Positions 1 through 10,739 of a DNA stretch of 64,000 bases are shown here, piece after piece. The stretch is taken from positions 144,501 to 208,500 of the forward strand of contig CAUYUJ010007424.1 in assembly GCA_963575745.1 (NCBI GenBank), written 5' to 3'. The notes below the pieces were generated by a model that was not told where the DNA came from, did no database searches, and was given only the letters and a program-made list of their open reading frames with translations. This DNA is from Prorocentrum cordatum. Lineage: Eukaryota; Sar; Dinophyceae; Prorocentrales; Prorocentraceae. The translations under genes and the position numbers were made by a program. Position 1 is the stretch's first letter. Each line of letters begins with the position of its first letter.

Positions 1-1300
1 AGTTCATGCGCGCCAGCGTACGGACCGCTGCTGCGTTCGCAGGAGGGGGAAGAGGAGGGGGAGGAGAAGGAGGATCGAGGCTCGAGGTTCGAGGATTGAG
101 GTCCTCGAGAAGAGCAGGCAGCTCTGTGCGTTTGTTGGCTTGGTGTCGGGCATTGGGGCCCCCCCAGACCGATTTGGCCCGAGATATGCCGCAGATCGAG
201 GGGGTCGAGGGTTCTGGTTGTGATGTTAAGCGGCGTTGCAATGTTTGGCGTTCCGCGTTTCCCCACCAGCCCAGCCAGAACCGATTACGTTGCGTGTTGT
301 CACGCGAATTGATTTGCTAACCGCATGGCGTTCCAATCGCAGCCCGCTGGGACCAATCCCAACGCACTGGTACAAATCCCAACCATCATCAGAAGGCAAG
401 CTGGTACCGACCCCAACACGCCCACTAGCCTCATAGTAGGATTCCAGCTGTGAGGCTTTTAAAGATGTCCCAAAACGAAATGATCGGTTTACGATTGCAC
501 ATTAGTTCGAGAACGCCACATGGTTGCCGAAGCTGGAATCGGTACCAGAACGGTTCGCAAGGATGTGGAATTCGAGGTGCAGATGTGGATGACGAGTTTA
601 CAGAAGAGGTGCTGAATATGCAGATGCAAATTAAAACAATGAAAGCGAGAGTGAAGTTCCAATGAAGATTGAGGTGCAGATTTGGAGAAGGGCCAAGGCA
701 AATATGTACATCATACGTGCGCAATTAAAGCGCGAATGGATGAATTACGTGTGAATGCAGATGAAGGTTCATATGAAGTTGTAGGCCAATATTCAAATAA
801 ACAGTTTAGCAGTGAGAGCGCGAAAAAGATTTGAATGAATATGCAAGTGGAGTTGTACGTGGAAATTTGAGTGAGGGAGCGGGCGAACATATGAGCGAAG
901 TTGCCGATCGATAGTTGAACTTATGGTTTTCTGTTGGGGAGATCCGAACGACGATTCAACGTGGCAGAACACGATTGAAAATGCAGATAGAGGTTGAAGC
1001 TATTAGTGTCGCCGCGCCGTTTGTTCCGACGCGCGGCCGTACGTCTTGGGGAGGGCGCCTCGGCCACCAGGGCAACTTCCGCCTCGGAAACAGAGCTTGT
1101 CGTAGGTTTGCCATGGTGCCGGCGTCGTTCACCTGGGCGCGTCGAGAACAAACGGCGCGGACACAAGTGGAGCTTCAAGTGGAGATTCAAGCAATGCGAG
1201 TGCGAGTGAATATCCAGATGAAGGTGAAATTTGAGGGCGGCGCCAGAAGGAGGGGGCGGCGCCGGGAGCGCCGAGAGGCATGGATGGGGGCGGCGTCGCC
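1..1300. other. No gene recognised; weak short repeats
   Basis: Several short open frames exist but none has convincing composition, domains or continuity. From about 580 to 1235 there are loosely related purine-rich words such as AAGTGGAGATTCAAG and ATGCAGATGAAGGT, suggesting a decayed short tandem repeat. No RNA gene or promoter was recognised. Confidence 0.5.
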
Positions 1301-1309
1301 GAACACCAA

Positions 1310-1870
1310 GGGTCCCCAGAGGCTCCACATAGACTTCTCGCAGGCTTCTTACAGGCTTCTCGCAGGCTTCCCACTGGATTTTCACAAGCTTCTCACAAGC
1401 TTCTCCGAGGCTTGTTGGGAGCTTCTCAGATGTTTCCCAGAGGCTTCTCACAGGCCTATCAGAGGGTTCGCGGAGATTTCCCAGAGGCGTGTCACAGGCT
1501 TTTCGCAGTCTTCTCACAGGCCTCTCAATGGTTTCTCGGAGGGTTTCCCAGAGGCTTGCTGGAGGCTTGTCAGGATTTTGGTCGCCGGCTTTTCACAGGC
1601 TTGTTACAGGCATCTCAGAGGATCCGCAGAGGCCGCTCACATGTTTCTCAGAGGTTTTCCAGAGGCTTCTCACAAGCTTGTCACAGGCCTCTCAGTGGAT
1701 TTGCACAGGGACCTCTCAGAGACTTCCCAGAGCTACCTTGTCACAAGCCTTTCAAAGGCTTCGCATGGGCGCCTCACGAGCCTCCCAGGTTCCTGAGAGA
1801 GTTATCACAAGGGCCTTTCAGAGGCCTCGCAGAGGCCTGTCAGAAGCCCCTCAGACGCTTCCCAGACACC
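1310..1870. repeat. Degenerate 12-15-bp tandem repeat (GGCTTCTCACAG-like)
   Basis: The words AGGCTTCTCACAGG, AGGCCTCTCA and close variants recur every 12-15 bases over more than 500 bases. Open frames of about 290 and 260 codons crossing it come from the repeat and are not genes. The word resembles the CTTGGGGCCTCTTGG family elsewhere in the window but uses TTCTCACAG in place of TTGGGGCC. Confidence 0.8.
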
Positions 1871-2289
1871 AACTTACGTTTCTGGGTTTGGGTTGGTACC
1901 ATTTGGATCGCAGTACGTAATAAGTTGGTGTGTGATTCGTTTAAGTTGGTCGTAATCCGCCCCCTTCCTTGTGATACCCCCCGTGTCGCCCCATGCCAAG
2001 CCGCCCAGGACATTCGGAATTGCTGTGGGGGGCCTATCGCCGATCTATCGGTGATGTATCGCTGACTCAAGCTCCAAGCATCGCCTCCTGAGCTGGTCCA
2101 CCCACTAATGTTGCCCTTTTTGGGGCCAGAGGCACTTCCCCTCCTAACGCACCCCTCCGTCACGTTGCCCCCCCTAACGTGGCCACGACATCACCCGAGG
2201 CTCAAGCTCCAGACGATGCGCCTCCCGGCGCCCACGCCCGCCACCCCAGGGGGCGGCTGTGACGGCTCGTGCGTCTGCTCGCGTCGCGG

Positions 2290-2535
2290 AAGTTTCTTGT
2301 TCCTCATCTTCCTCTTATTTCTCCTCTTCCTCCTCCTCCTCCTCCTCCTCCTCCTCCTCCTGCTCTTGGTCCTCCTTCTGCTCCTCCACCTCCTCTTCCT
2401 CCTCCTTCTCCTCCTCTTCGTCCTCCTCCTCCTCGTCCTGGTCCTCCTCTTCCTCCTCCTCTTCCTCCTCGTCCTCATCCTGGTCCTCATCCTCCTGCTC
2501 CTCCTCCTCCTACTCTTCCTATTCTCCGTTCTGTA
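2290..2535. repeat. (TCC)n microsatellite
   Basis: An interrupted TCC/CTC trinucleotide tract with occasional TCT and GTC variants. Apparent polyserine, polyleucine or polyarginine frames through it are artefacts of the repeat. Confidence 0.95.
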
Positions 2536-2659
2536 TGAATAATTCCTCCGTGTCGCACCCCGAGGTCAGTGTTTAGGGCGGCCCAGGCATTTCGCTTGCG
2601 ACTTTCTCACCATGTATGACCTTGAAGCGTGAAAATTGACAACAGCTTCACAGATGGAG

Positions 2660-3046
2660 GGCGGGTGCTTTTCAACATGTGGTTCTCGCTTTAGCGCCGC
2701 GTACACTCGTTTCAAAATTACGCAAGGGTTTCGTGGATTGAGGGCGGCTCCTTTTTCAAAATGCGCTTCTCGCTACTAGCGCCGCGCACATTCGGTTTCA
2801 AACTTACAAGACTTGCATAGATTGAGAGCGGGTGGTTTTCAAAATGTGGTTCTCGCCCTAGCGCCGTGCACATCCGTTTAAAATTACAAGACTTTCGCGG
2901 ATTTCGGGCGAGTGGTTTTCAGCATGTCGTTCTCGCCTTAGCATCGCGTACATTCGTTTCGAACATTTGCAAACGGATTGAGAGCGGTTCCTTGTCAAAA
3001 TGTGGTTGTCGCTTTAGCGCAGCGCACATTCGCTTCTTAGATTTGT
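2660..3046. repeat. About 80-bp tandem repeat, five degenerate copies
   Basis: Five units start near 2661, 2744, 2827, 2906 and 2983 (periods 77-83). Each contains GGTTTTCAAAATGTGGTTCT, then GCTTTAGCGCCGCGCACATT, then a CGTTTCAAA-like word and a GGATTGAGGGCGG end. Two more copies of the family lie in the opposite orientation at 22031-22160, so it is dispersed as well as tandem. Confidence 0.85.
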
Positions 3047-3339
3047 AGTAGTTCCACGGGTTCCCATGGTCAACGTACCAGAAATTGTGTTTTGGACGGA
3101 TTCAGGATGATGAGCGTGCAACAGTTTAGTTGATTCGCGGTGTTGAAGTTCCAGGAATGGCGTTCTAGCACGATGCAGGGTCGTCAAGACGCAACAGTCA
3201 TGTTGACCCGTGGCGTTGAGCAATGTTTCGGCATGCTCGAGGGTATTCAAACGGTTGTCTTCCAACGAGGCAGTAGGGGCCTAGGAAGAGGGAGCTTGGA
3301 GGGAGGGCTTGTGCCAACATCGTTTATGACTCTTGAGTT

Positions 3340-3480
3340 TACACTGGTCCTCCTCCTCATCCTCCTCCTCGTTCTGGTCCTGGTCCTCCTCCTCCTCCTC
3401 CTCCTCCTTCTCCTCCTCTTCCTGCTCCTCCTGGTCTTCCTCCTCTTCTTCTTCCTCCTCGTCCTTGTCCTCGCCCCCGC
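3340..3480. repeat. (TCC)n microsatellite
   Basis: A second TCC/CTC tract with GTCC and CTTCC interruptions, similar to the one at 2290-2535. Confidence 0.95.
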
Positions 3481-4170
3481 GCCCACAATTCCGACCCACC
3501 CCCCGCCGCTCGGTCTCTGGCTACCTGGTGCCGGTGGAGTGCGGGCACAACGGCACGCTGAGCAGGGGGGAGGCATCAGACATTTGTTGATTTTTTTGTT
3601 TCGGGAGGGGGCCAGCCACGGCCACGCGCAGAAGGGCCTGGGGGGAGGGCGGACGGCTTCTCAGAAGCACCCCTGCTTCTTAGAAGGCGCGGACCTTGTC
3701 TGTAGACGTAAGGCCGGCGCCTTCTAAGAAGCGGCCTCCTTCTAAGAACCCTTCCCTCCTCCCCCTACCCCCTTGTCCGCGCCGCCAAGGGGACGCCAGC
3801 CTCGTGTTTCTTCTTGCCGGAGGCCCTGGCGGCGAGGAGGAGGAGCACAGCCATACCGTGGTTTCGTAAGTTTTCGTCGGGTTTGGGAGGTTCTTCCGCC
3901 TCGGGATGCTCTCCAGCAGCTGCGCCTCGCCGAGAGCGTTCTGAGGTTGCTTGGATCGCCCCGAGCGGTTGCCGGAGGCCAGAGCTGTAACATCCCCGTG
4001 CGTCGTGGTCGGGGCGCCTTCTCTTTCTGCAGTGCGCATGCGCCCCCTTCGCGCACCGAGGGCTCGGACCGAGGGGGCTCGGGACCCTTGCTAATGTCCG
4101 CCCTGGCCACACGGGTTCAGCGCGCGCGGCTCTAGCGGTCGCGGCGTTGAGACGGTCCCCGTCCGCATCG
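3481..4170. other. No gene recognised
   Basis: Short arginine-rich frames occur on both strands without domain features. A local pair CTTCTAAGAAG / CTTCTTAGAAG near 3670-3740 is mildly palindromic. Nothing further was found. Confidence 0.4.
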
Positions 4171-4174
4171 TTGT

Positions 4175-4330
4175 GTCTCTCATTCTCTCTCTGTCTCTGT
4201 CTCTCTCTCTCTCTCTCTCCCTCTAGTCCTCTCTCTCTCTCTCTGCATCTCTGTCTCTCTCTCTCTCTCTCTTTCTCTTTCTTTCACTCCCGCTCTCTCT
4301 CTCTCTTTATCCCGCTCTCCCTCTCTAGAT
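4175..4330. repeat. (CT)n microsatellite
   Basis: A CTCTCT dinucleotide tract broken by GTCTCT, CCTCTAG and TTTCTTT words. It leads directly into the tetranucleotide tract that follows. Confidence 0.95.
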
Positions 4331-4455
4331 GTTACATACATATATGTATACATGTATGTACGCCTTTCTACGAATATGTGTCGCCCGCCTTCTCCTATGT
4401 GTTGATACTATTTATATACATATATATATACATACATAGGTACATACATACACAT

Positions 4456-4518
<63 letters not shown>

Positions 4519-4545
4519 GTGAGGCAGACAGACAGACAGACACAC
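4331..4545. repeat. (ATAC)n then (CAGA)n tetranucleotide microsatellites
   Basis: ACATACATATATG-type repeats (4331-4455) pass into a long clean CAGA tract (about 4456-4540) with one interruption (GTGAGG). This is the left outer flank of the composite structure at 4547-7525, whose right flank is also an ACAT-type tract. Confidence 0.95.
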
Positions 4546-4881
4546 GAAAGAGCTCGTTCTGTGGGCGCTTGGAGGAAGGGGGGGGTTGGAACTGGACCCT
4601 CCCCCCTGGATTTGAAGGTTGGGGGGTTCGAACCCCACCCCACCCCTCCTCCCGTGACGGAGGGGGGGGGTTCGAACCCACCCCCCCCGCCTCCCCTCCC
4701 TCCTCCCCTGCATCTCCTCTCTCCCTCTCCTCGGGCCGGCGCCGGCGTCGGCGGCTGGCGTCTGCGGCAGGGAGCGTCGATGAAGACGAAGACTTTTTTC
4801 CTGGGCCAGCGCCAGCGCCTGCGGCGGCTGGCGGCGACGGCGGGGAGCGTCGACGAGGACGACGGACGACAACGACGCTCC

Positions 4882-4985
4882 GCCACCGTGCCTTGGTTTT
4901 GGGTCAGAGTCCTAATGGATGCCTCTTGGGGTCTCATCGGAGGACTCTCGGGGGCCTCTGAAGGGCATTTGTGAAGCCTCCTGGG
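4882..4985. repeat. 105-bp direct repeat, left copy
   Basis: It shares CCGCCACCGTG, then TTGGGTCAGAGT, then TGGATGCCTC, then TGTGAAGC-GCCTGG, in the same order and spacing as 7028-7135. The two copies flank the GGT tract in the same orientation. Confidence 0.75.
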
Positions 4986-5017
4986 CGCCTCTTGAACGTC
5001 TCTTGGGGCCTCTCTGA

Positions 5018-7013
5018 GGTGGTGATGGTGGTGGGCTGTGGTGGTGGTTATGGCGGTGGTGGTGGTGGTGTTGGTGGTGTGGTGGTTTGTGGTGGTGGTG
5101 GTTGTGGTGGTTGTGGTGGCAGGTTGTGGTTGCGGTGGTGGTGGCGGTGGCGGTGGTGGTGGTGGTGGTGTGGTGGTTTCTGGTGGTTGTGATGGTGGTA
5201 GTTGTGGTGTCGGTGGTGGTGGCGGTGGTGGTGTGGTGGTTTGTCGTGGTGGTTGTGGTGGTGGTTGTGGTTGTAGTGGTGGTGGTGGGTTGTGGTGGTG
5301 GTGGTGGCGGTGGTGGTGGTGGTGGCGTGTTGGCTTGTGCTGGTGGTGGGTGGTGGTGGTGGTGGTGATTTGTGGTGGTGGTGGTGGTGGGTTGTGCTGG
5401 TGGTGGTGCTTGTGGTGGCGGTGGTGGTGGTGTGGTGGTTTGTGGTGGTGGGTGATCGTGGCGGGTTGTGGAGGTGGTGCTGGTGGTGGTGGTGGTCGTG
5501 GTAGTGGTGGTGTGGTGGTTTGTGGTGGTGGTGGTAGATTGTGGCGGTGGTGAGGTGGTGGTTGTAGCGGTGGTGTTGGTGGTGTGGGCTGTGGTGGTTG
5601 TGAGGTGGTTTGTTGTGGTGGTGTGGTGGTTCGTGGTGGTGGTTGTGGGTTGTGGTGGTGGTAGCGGTGGTGGTTGTGGCGGTGGTGGTGGTGTGGTGGA
5701 TTGTGGTGGTGGTGGGTTGCTGTGGTGGTTGTGGTGGTGGTGGTGGTCTGTTGGTGTGGTTGTGATGGTGGCTCTGGTGGTGGTGGTGGTGGTTGTCTGG
5801 TGGTGGTAGTGGTGGTGGTGGCGTGGTGGTTTGTGGTGGTTTTGGTGGTGGTGGTGGTGCTGCTGGTGGTGTTGCTGGTGGTGGTTGTGGTGCTGGTGCT
5901 GGTCCTGGTGGTGGGTGGTGGTGGTGGTTGTGGTGGTGGTGGTGGTGGGTTGTGGTTGTGGTGGTAGTGGTGGTGGTGGTGGCTGTGGTGGTGGTGGTGG
6001 CTGTAGTGGTTATGATGGTGGTGGTGGTGGTTGTGGTGGTGGTTGTTGTGGTGGTGGTGTGTGGTGGTGGTGGCGGTGGCGGTGGTGGTGGTGTAGCGGT
6101 TTGTGGTGATGGTATTGGTTGTGGTGGTGGTGGATTGTGGTGGTTGTGGTGGTTGTGGTGGCGGTGGTGGTGGTGGTAATTTGGGGTGATTGGTGGGCTG
6201 TGGAGTTGATGGTTGTGGCGGTGGTGGTGGGGTGGCGGTTGTGCGGTGGTTTGTGGTGGTGGTGGTTTGCGGTGGTCGTGGTGGTGGTGGGTTGTGGTGG
6301 TGGTGGTTGTGGGTTGTGGTGGTGGTGTGGTGGTTGTGGTGGTGTTGGGTAGTGGTGGTGGACTGTTGTGGTGGTACTGTTGGTGGTGGGTTGTTGTCGT
6401 GGTAGTGGTGACTGAGGTGGTGGTGTGGTGGTTCTGTGGTGCTTTGTGGTGGTGGTGGTGGTGGGTTGTGGTGGTGGTGGTAGTGGTGGTGGTGGCGCTG
6501 GTGGTGGTGATGGGTGATGGGTGGTGGTGGTGGCGGTGGTGGTGGTGGTTGTGGTGGTGGTGTAGTGTTTTGTGGTGGTGGTAGTGGGTCGTAGTGGTGG
6601 TGGTGGTGGCGGTGGTGGTGATGGTGGTGGTGGATTGTGGTGGTTTGTGCTGGTGGTGGTGGTTTGTGGTTGGTTGTGGTGGGTTTGGGTGGGCGTGGTG
6701 GCGTTTGTGGTGGTCGTGGTGGTATAGCGGTTTGTGGTGATGGTGGTGGTTGTGGTGGTGTTTGATTGTCGTGGTTGTGGTGGTGGTGGTGGCAGTGGTG
6801 GTGGTGGTGTGGTGGTTTGTGGTGGTGGTGGTGTGTGCTGGGTTGTGGTAGGTTTTGATGGTGGTGGTGCTGGCGTTTGTGGTGATCCTGGTGGTTGTCG
6901 TGGTTTGTGGTGATGGAAGTTGTTGTGGTGGTGTTTGGTTGTCGTGGTTGTGGTGGTGGTGGCGGTGGTGGTGGTGGTGTGGTGGTTTGTGGTGGAGGTG
7001 GTTGTGGTGGTGT
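5018..7013. repeat. 2-kb (GGT)n tract with extreme strand asymmetry
   Basis: Almost every base on the plus strand is G or T, organised as GGT with frequent TGTGGTGG and GCGGTGG variants, for about 2 kb. All open frames through it (poly V/G/W on plus, poly T/H/P on minus) are repeat artefacts. The G2 runs every three bases give potential for two-tetrad G-quadruplexes or R-loops; that is inference. Confidence 0.97.
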
Positions 7014-7027
7014 TGCCCTCGGGTCTT

Positions 7028-7135
7028 TCCGCCACCGTGTTTTGGCGTTGGGTCAGAGTTCGCATGGATGCCTCCTTGAAGTCTCGTCAGAGCGGATTCT
7101 GGGGCGTCTGAGGAGCATGTGTGAAGCCGCCTGGA
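7028..7135. repeat. 105-bp direct repeat, right copy
   Basis: Partner of 4882-4985: CCGCCACCGTG, TTGGGTCAGAGT, TGGATGCCTC and a GTGTGAAGCCGCCTGG end are conserved, with substitutions between them. Confidence 0.75.
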
Positions 7136-7525
7136 CCCTCCTCAGGGCCTCCCGTTGGCTTTTGGGGGGCCAGGGCTCGATATGGCGATTTGTGTTTCCC
7201 TCTGCGGCCTCTGGGCCCTCTCTGGTCATCATCGCTGCGTCCCCGCCGTCGGCGCTGCTGGCCGCCGCTGGCGCCGGCGCTGGCGCCGATGGGGGGGGGG
7301 GTCCTCCTGGCCAGGGGGGGGGGGTTTGGACCCCCCCCTGGGGAGGAGGGGGGGATGGGGTGGGGTTTGGGAGGGTGGGGAGTGTTTGGGGGGGGGGGGG
7401 GCATTGGGGGGAGGGGGGTCCCCCTGGTTTTGATCGACAGCGTCGAATGTTGGGGAGGAGGTCCCCCCGGTTCGAAACGCGCCGCCGAATGTTTCCAGAG
7501 CAAGCGCCCGTAAAACGCGTTCTCT

Positions 7526-7835
7526 CATACATGCGTGCATGCATGCATACATATATGAATACAGACATACATGCGTACGTACGTAAATACATACATACCT
7601 ACATACATACATGCATACATACATACGTATATGCCTACATACAACCATACATACGAACGTAATTACACATACGAACATATACACACACGTATATACATGC
7701 ATGCATGCATGCATGTATACATATCTACATAGGTTCATATAGACATATACGTAACATGTACATATGCCCACGTAGACAAATATACATGCATGTGTATATA
7801 TATGTACATATATACACAACTATAGATGCGTAAAT
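7526..7835. repeat. (ACAT)n tetranucleotide microsatellite
   Basis: A long ACATACATGC / TATATACAC-type tract, including runs of GCATGCATGCATGC. It forms the right outer flank of the composite structure. Poly-Y/M/C frames on the minus strand are artefacts. Confidence 0.95.
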
Positions 7836-8869
7836 GTGTATAATGCGTATGCAATTACACATATATCTCTCTTGGGCGGAGCCAATATCAAATGGCCCTA
7901 CCCAGAAAATCACATGGGAGGCGGTCGTCGGGCAGTTGGGTTGCAGCGAAGCAGGTCAAGTGCAAGTGCCATGCATATAAGTGCGCAGGCAGCGTGCCGC
8001 GGCGTAGCTGCCGCGCAAGCGCAGTGGTATCACCTTTCGGCATCGCTGCGAAGCGCATGGACGCACCCGGCTGGGCCGCTCCAGGAGAGGCCCCGCCTTC
8101 CAGGGTTCGAGAGGCTGTCTTTTTCTCGGCGAAGCAAAGCGAGGGCGGCGCCACTGGCAGAGGCGGGCGGAAGGTCGGGCTAAGTTGGCGGAAATAGTGG
8201 GGAGTCTGGATGTTGGCCCCAATTTCGTTGTCGCCAGTAGCATCCTTGCCCACGTGGTGGTCGTATAATTGCGGATGTGGTGCGTCAAAGGTGTTCCAAG
8301 AGGTCAACACGCTTGGGGAGATTGGGCTTCTAGAGCGCGCTGCAACCCATCTGACACGGACGGCAGCACCATCAGACACGAGAACGTGATGGTTTTCTGA
8401 AGGAAACCATATCGTTGGGAAACTTCTGGGGGCGCAGGACAGTTGCGACAGGTGCGCGCTTGGCAGCACCTACGGAGTGCGAAGCCAGATTTGGATCTGC
8501 GTAGGACACCGCTTCGTTGGAACCCCCCAGGAGCTCGGGAAGGAAGGCGAGGCCACATTTGATTTTGCGTTCTTGGGTGCCAGAGCCACGTGCTTGGCGG
8601 GTCCAGAGAGCCGCCTGTGGTGCCAGAGGCACATGCCAGATCGGTCTGTAGAACCCTGCTGTGCAGTCTGGAATCACATGCCAGACGGGTCCACAGTGCC
8701 CTCTCGGGTGCTGCAACCTTTTGACGACCAGAAACATCGTGCCCAGCGCTGTTGAAAATTGCACGGTGAGAATTCGAAACAACGTGGGCAGATACATCAT
8801 CTTCCGATTAGATTCCCCAAACAGTGCGTGTATTGGAGAGGCCTTATGGCCGGTGCTGCCGACCCTGAC

Positions 8870-8870
<1 letters not shown>
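7836..8870. other. No gene recognised
   Basis: Mixed-complexity DNA. A minus-strand frame near 8370-9256 is open for 294 codons, but it crosses the GAC microsatellite and two repeat families and shows no recognisable domain. It was not called. Confidence 0.4.
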
Positions 8871-8871
<1 letters not shown>

Positions 8872-8906
<35 letters not shown>

Positions 8907-8908
8907 CA
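8872..8908. repeat. (GAC)n microsatellite
   Basis: About twelve clean GAC triplets. Confidence 0.95.
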
Positions 8909-8939
8909 GTGCTTGCATTCAGGCGTTCTGACTTGGCGC

Positions 8940-9510
8940 TCATGTGCTTGAACGGGTGCGCCGAGGTTTCGCCATGTGCCCGCCATGCGGGCGCCTCGTG
9001 GCCCCGTGTGCTGGACGGGTGTGCCGAGGTTTCGCCGCGTGGCCGCCTGTGGGCCGTGGGCATGCCGAGGTTTCGCCACACCGCCGCCCGTGGACGCCTC
9101 GTAAGCACCCCGTGGGCCCTGACTGAGATCTTGGCATTGCAATTTTTCGCAACGGGCGTTTTCGCTCAATCTAGGGCCCGGGACCCTCGAGGATCGACCC
9201 GGCTCGAAAAATGACGCCGAAAGATGGGGTCTGGGGCTCCGGGTGTGATTTTCCACGATGTTTTAATTTGTTTTGCTGCGTCGGATCTCGGGGGGCTTCG
9301 CCACGTGACCGCCCACAGGCGCCTCCAGAGTCTGCCGATGTTTTGCCACGTTGCCGCCCGCAGGCGCCCCGTGGGCGCCCCGTGTGCCAGGTGGGCGTGG
9401 CGAGCTCTCGCCTAGTTGCCGCCCGTTGGCGCCTTGTGGGCGCCCCTTGCGCTGGGCGGGGTCGAGGCTTTGCCTGGTGGGCAGCAGTGTGCGCCTCGTG
9501 GGCTCCCACA
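8940..9510. repeat. Degenerate 50-60-bp GC-rich tandem repeat, in two blocks
   Basis: Blocks at about 8945-9110 and 9290-9510 repeat GCCGAGGTTTCGCC, CCGCCCGTGGGCGCC and CCCCGTGTGCTGG words in the same order. A different dispersed repeat (9125-9300) separates the blocks. Confidence 0.7.
9125..9300 (+). repeat. Dispersed repeat R, copy 1
   Basis: It contains GAGATCTTGGCATTGC, a TTCGC-GGGCCCGGGACC segment, CCGGCTCGAAAAA, GATGGGGTC-GGGGCTCC, TTTTCCACGATGTTT and CGTCGGATCTC. The same series in the same order and strand occurs at 56665-56830, and its later part at 60475-60605. Nothing coding was recognised in any copy. Confidence 0.7.
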
Positions 9511-9580
9511 TAGTTTACGTCGCACAGCTGACTCCTCGTAGCTCACACCACACTGTTTACACCGTAATGCTTGTACAGAT
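9505..9580. repeat. Short ACACCACA-type repeat
   Basis: CACATAGTTTACG, GTAGCTCACACCACA and CTGTTTACACCG words recur about every 14 bases; a larger block of the same kind lies at 11875-12065. Confidence 0.5.
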
Positions 9581-10115
9581 TTGGGTTCCTGAAAACTTAA
9601 TTCGGATCTGCCCCATCCCGATGTGGGACTTAACCGGTCCCCGTCGGGTATTGTTTCTGCCCATGCGTACTATGCGCGAACGTCCATCCTGAATATCGAA
9701 CACTAGCGTGCCAGCCAAGCCGATGTCGACCCCGCTCCTGCCATCTCTGGCAACAACATGTTTTGCGGTGCACGTGCATTGATCTAATAAGCGGTGACGG
9801 GGCTCATGCGTGCGCCGACGAACGCGCACGTCAAAACCAACCACAAATGCATGCTGGCAAAATGTTATTCAATCGCTTCGCTCATTCCGCCGGCCAATGT
9901 TGCATGATCGCTACTGCTTCGCCGTGGGCCCGGGTCCATTGTGGCACCGCCGAGGAGGAGGAGGTGGAAGATGAGGATGGGGAAGGGGAGGGGAGGAGGA
10001 TGAGAAGGAGAGGAGGAGGATGAAGGTAAGTAGGAGGAGGAGGAAGGGGAAGGGGCGGAGGAGGAAGCCTCTCATTGGCATCTTGTGCCGCTTTTGGGGC
10101 CAAACAGGGTCGTCG
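9581..10115. other. No gene recognised; GGA-rich end
   Basis: Ordinary-complexity DNA followed by an imperfect GGA/GAGG tract at about 9950-10070. No coding signal was accepted. Confidence 0.4.
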
Positions 10116-10117
10116 TC

Positions 10118-10700
10118 AAGATGCTTCTTTGGGAGGCCTCTTGGGGTCTTTTGAGAAGCCGTTCGGGGGCGCCTGGGAGGCATTTTTGAACTTCTGGGGC
10201 CTCTTTTGGGCCTCCTGGGGGCCTCCTGGGGCCTCTTGGCGGCCTCTTGGCGGCCTCTTGGCGGCCTCTTGGGACCTCTTGGGGGCCTCTTGGGGGCCTC
10301 TCGGAGCCTCCTGAGGCCCTCTTGGGGCGGAAGGCTCGAGTTTTCGGTTCGTGGTTCCCCTCTTGGGCCCCTCTTGGGGCCGTCTTGGGGCCGTCTTGGG
10401 CCGTCTTGGGCGCCTCTTGGGCCGTCTCGGGGCCCTCTTGGGCCCTCTTGGAAGCCTCTTGGCCCGCCTTGGGGCGTTCTTGGGGGCCTCTTGGACCATC
10501 TTGGAGCATCGGATGGCCGAAAAGGCGACAAGGCCAAAATCCTTTCAAAACCATCGTAAAAATGGTTTTGGCCTCTCGAGCCCTCTTGTGAGGCCTCGTG
10601 GAGGCCACTTGGAGACCTCTTGGGCCGTCTTGGGGTCATCATCGGCGTCTTGGAGCGCTCTTTGGGCGCCTCGGTGGCCTCTTGGGCAGTCTTGGGGACC
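10118..10700 (+). repeat. 12-bp CTTGGGGCCTC minisatellite
   Basis: GGCCTCTTGGGG and variants (GGGGCCGTCTTGG, GGCCTCTTGGCG) repeat about every 12-17 bases. An AT-richer interruption at about 10500-10580 carries AAAACCATCGTAAAAATGG. Frames of up to 290 codons on both strands are repeat artefacts. Other blocks of this family lie at 14905-15330, 27490-28265 (reverse), 31495-31640, 32270-32990, 42780-43070, 56110-56240 and 61165-61660 (reverse). Confidence 0.9.
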
Positions 10701-10739
10701 TCTTTGGTCAGGGGGGGGGTAGTCGATTGTGCCCCTCCC

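Larger units (their letters stand above)
4547..7525. other. Composite structure: partly mirrored shell around a GGT tract
   Basis: Reading inward from both edges, similar modules appear: an outer ACAT-type tetranucleotide, a word containing GGGCGCTTG next to a GAACG/GTTCTG-like word, a G/C-homopolymer zone containing GGTTCGAACC or a close relative, a GGCGCCGGCG zone, then a roughly 105-bp segment (4882-4985 and 7028-7135), then the GGT core. The outer words are in inverted orientation but the 105-bp segments are in direct orientation, so no single simple duplication explains it. No coding capacity was recognised. It may be a mobile or rearranged unit; this is inference from the symmetry only. 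Confidence 0.4.

Noticed and set aside
915-2065. Plus frames of 293 and 261 codons
   Set aside because: Most of their length is the 12-15-bp GGCTTCTCACAG repeat read in different frames; peptides repeat with it.
4620-4685. GGGGTTCGAACCCC words resembling a tRNA T-arm / B box
   Set aside because: No acceptor stem, D-arm, anticodon arm or A box at the right spacing; they lie in G/C homopolymer runs.
5018-7065. Long poly-Val/Gly/Trp and poly-Thr/His/Pro frames
   Set aside because: They are translations of the GGT tract; no non-repetitive coding sequence is attached.
8372-9256. 294-codon minus frame
   Set aside because: It crosses repeat R, a GC-rich tandem repeat and the GAC tract. The remaining part shows no domain, so it was left out.
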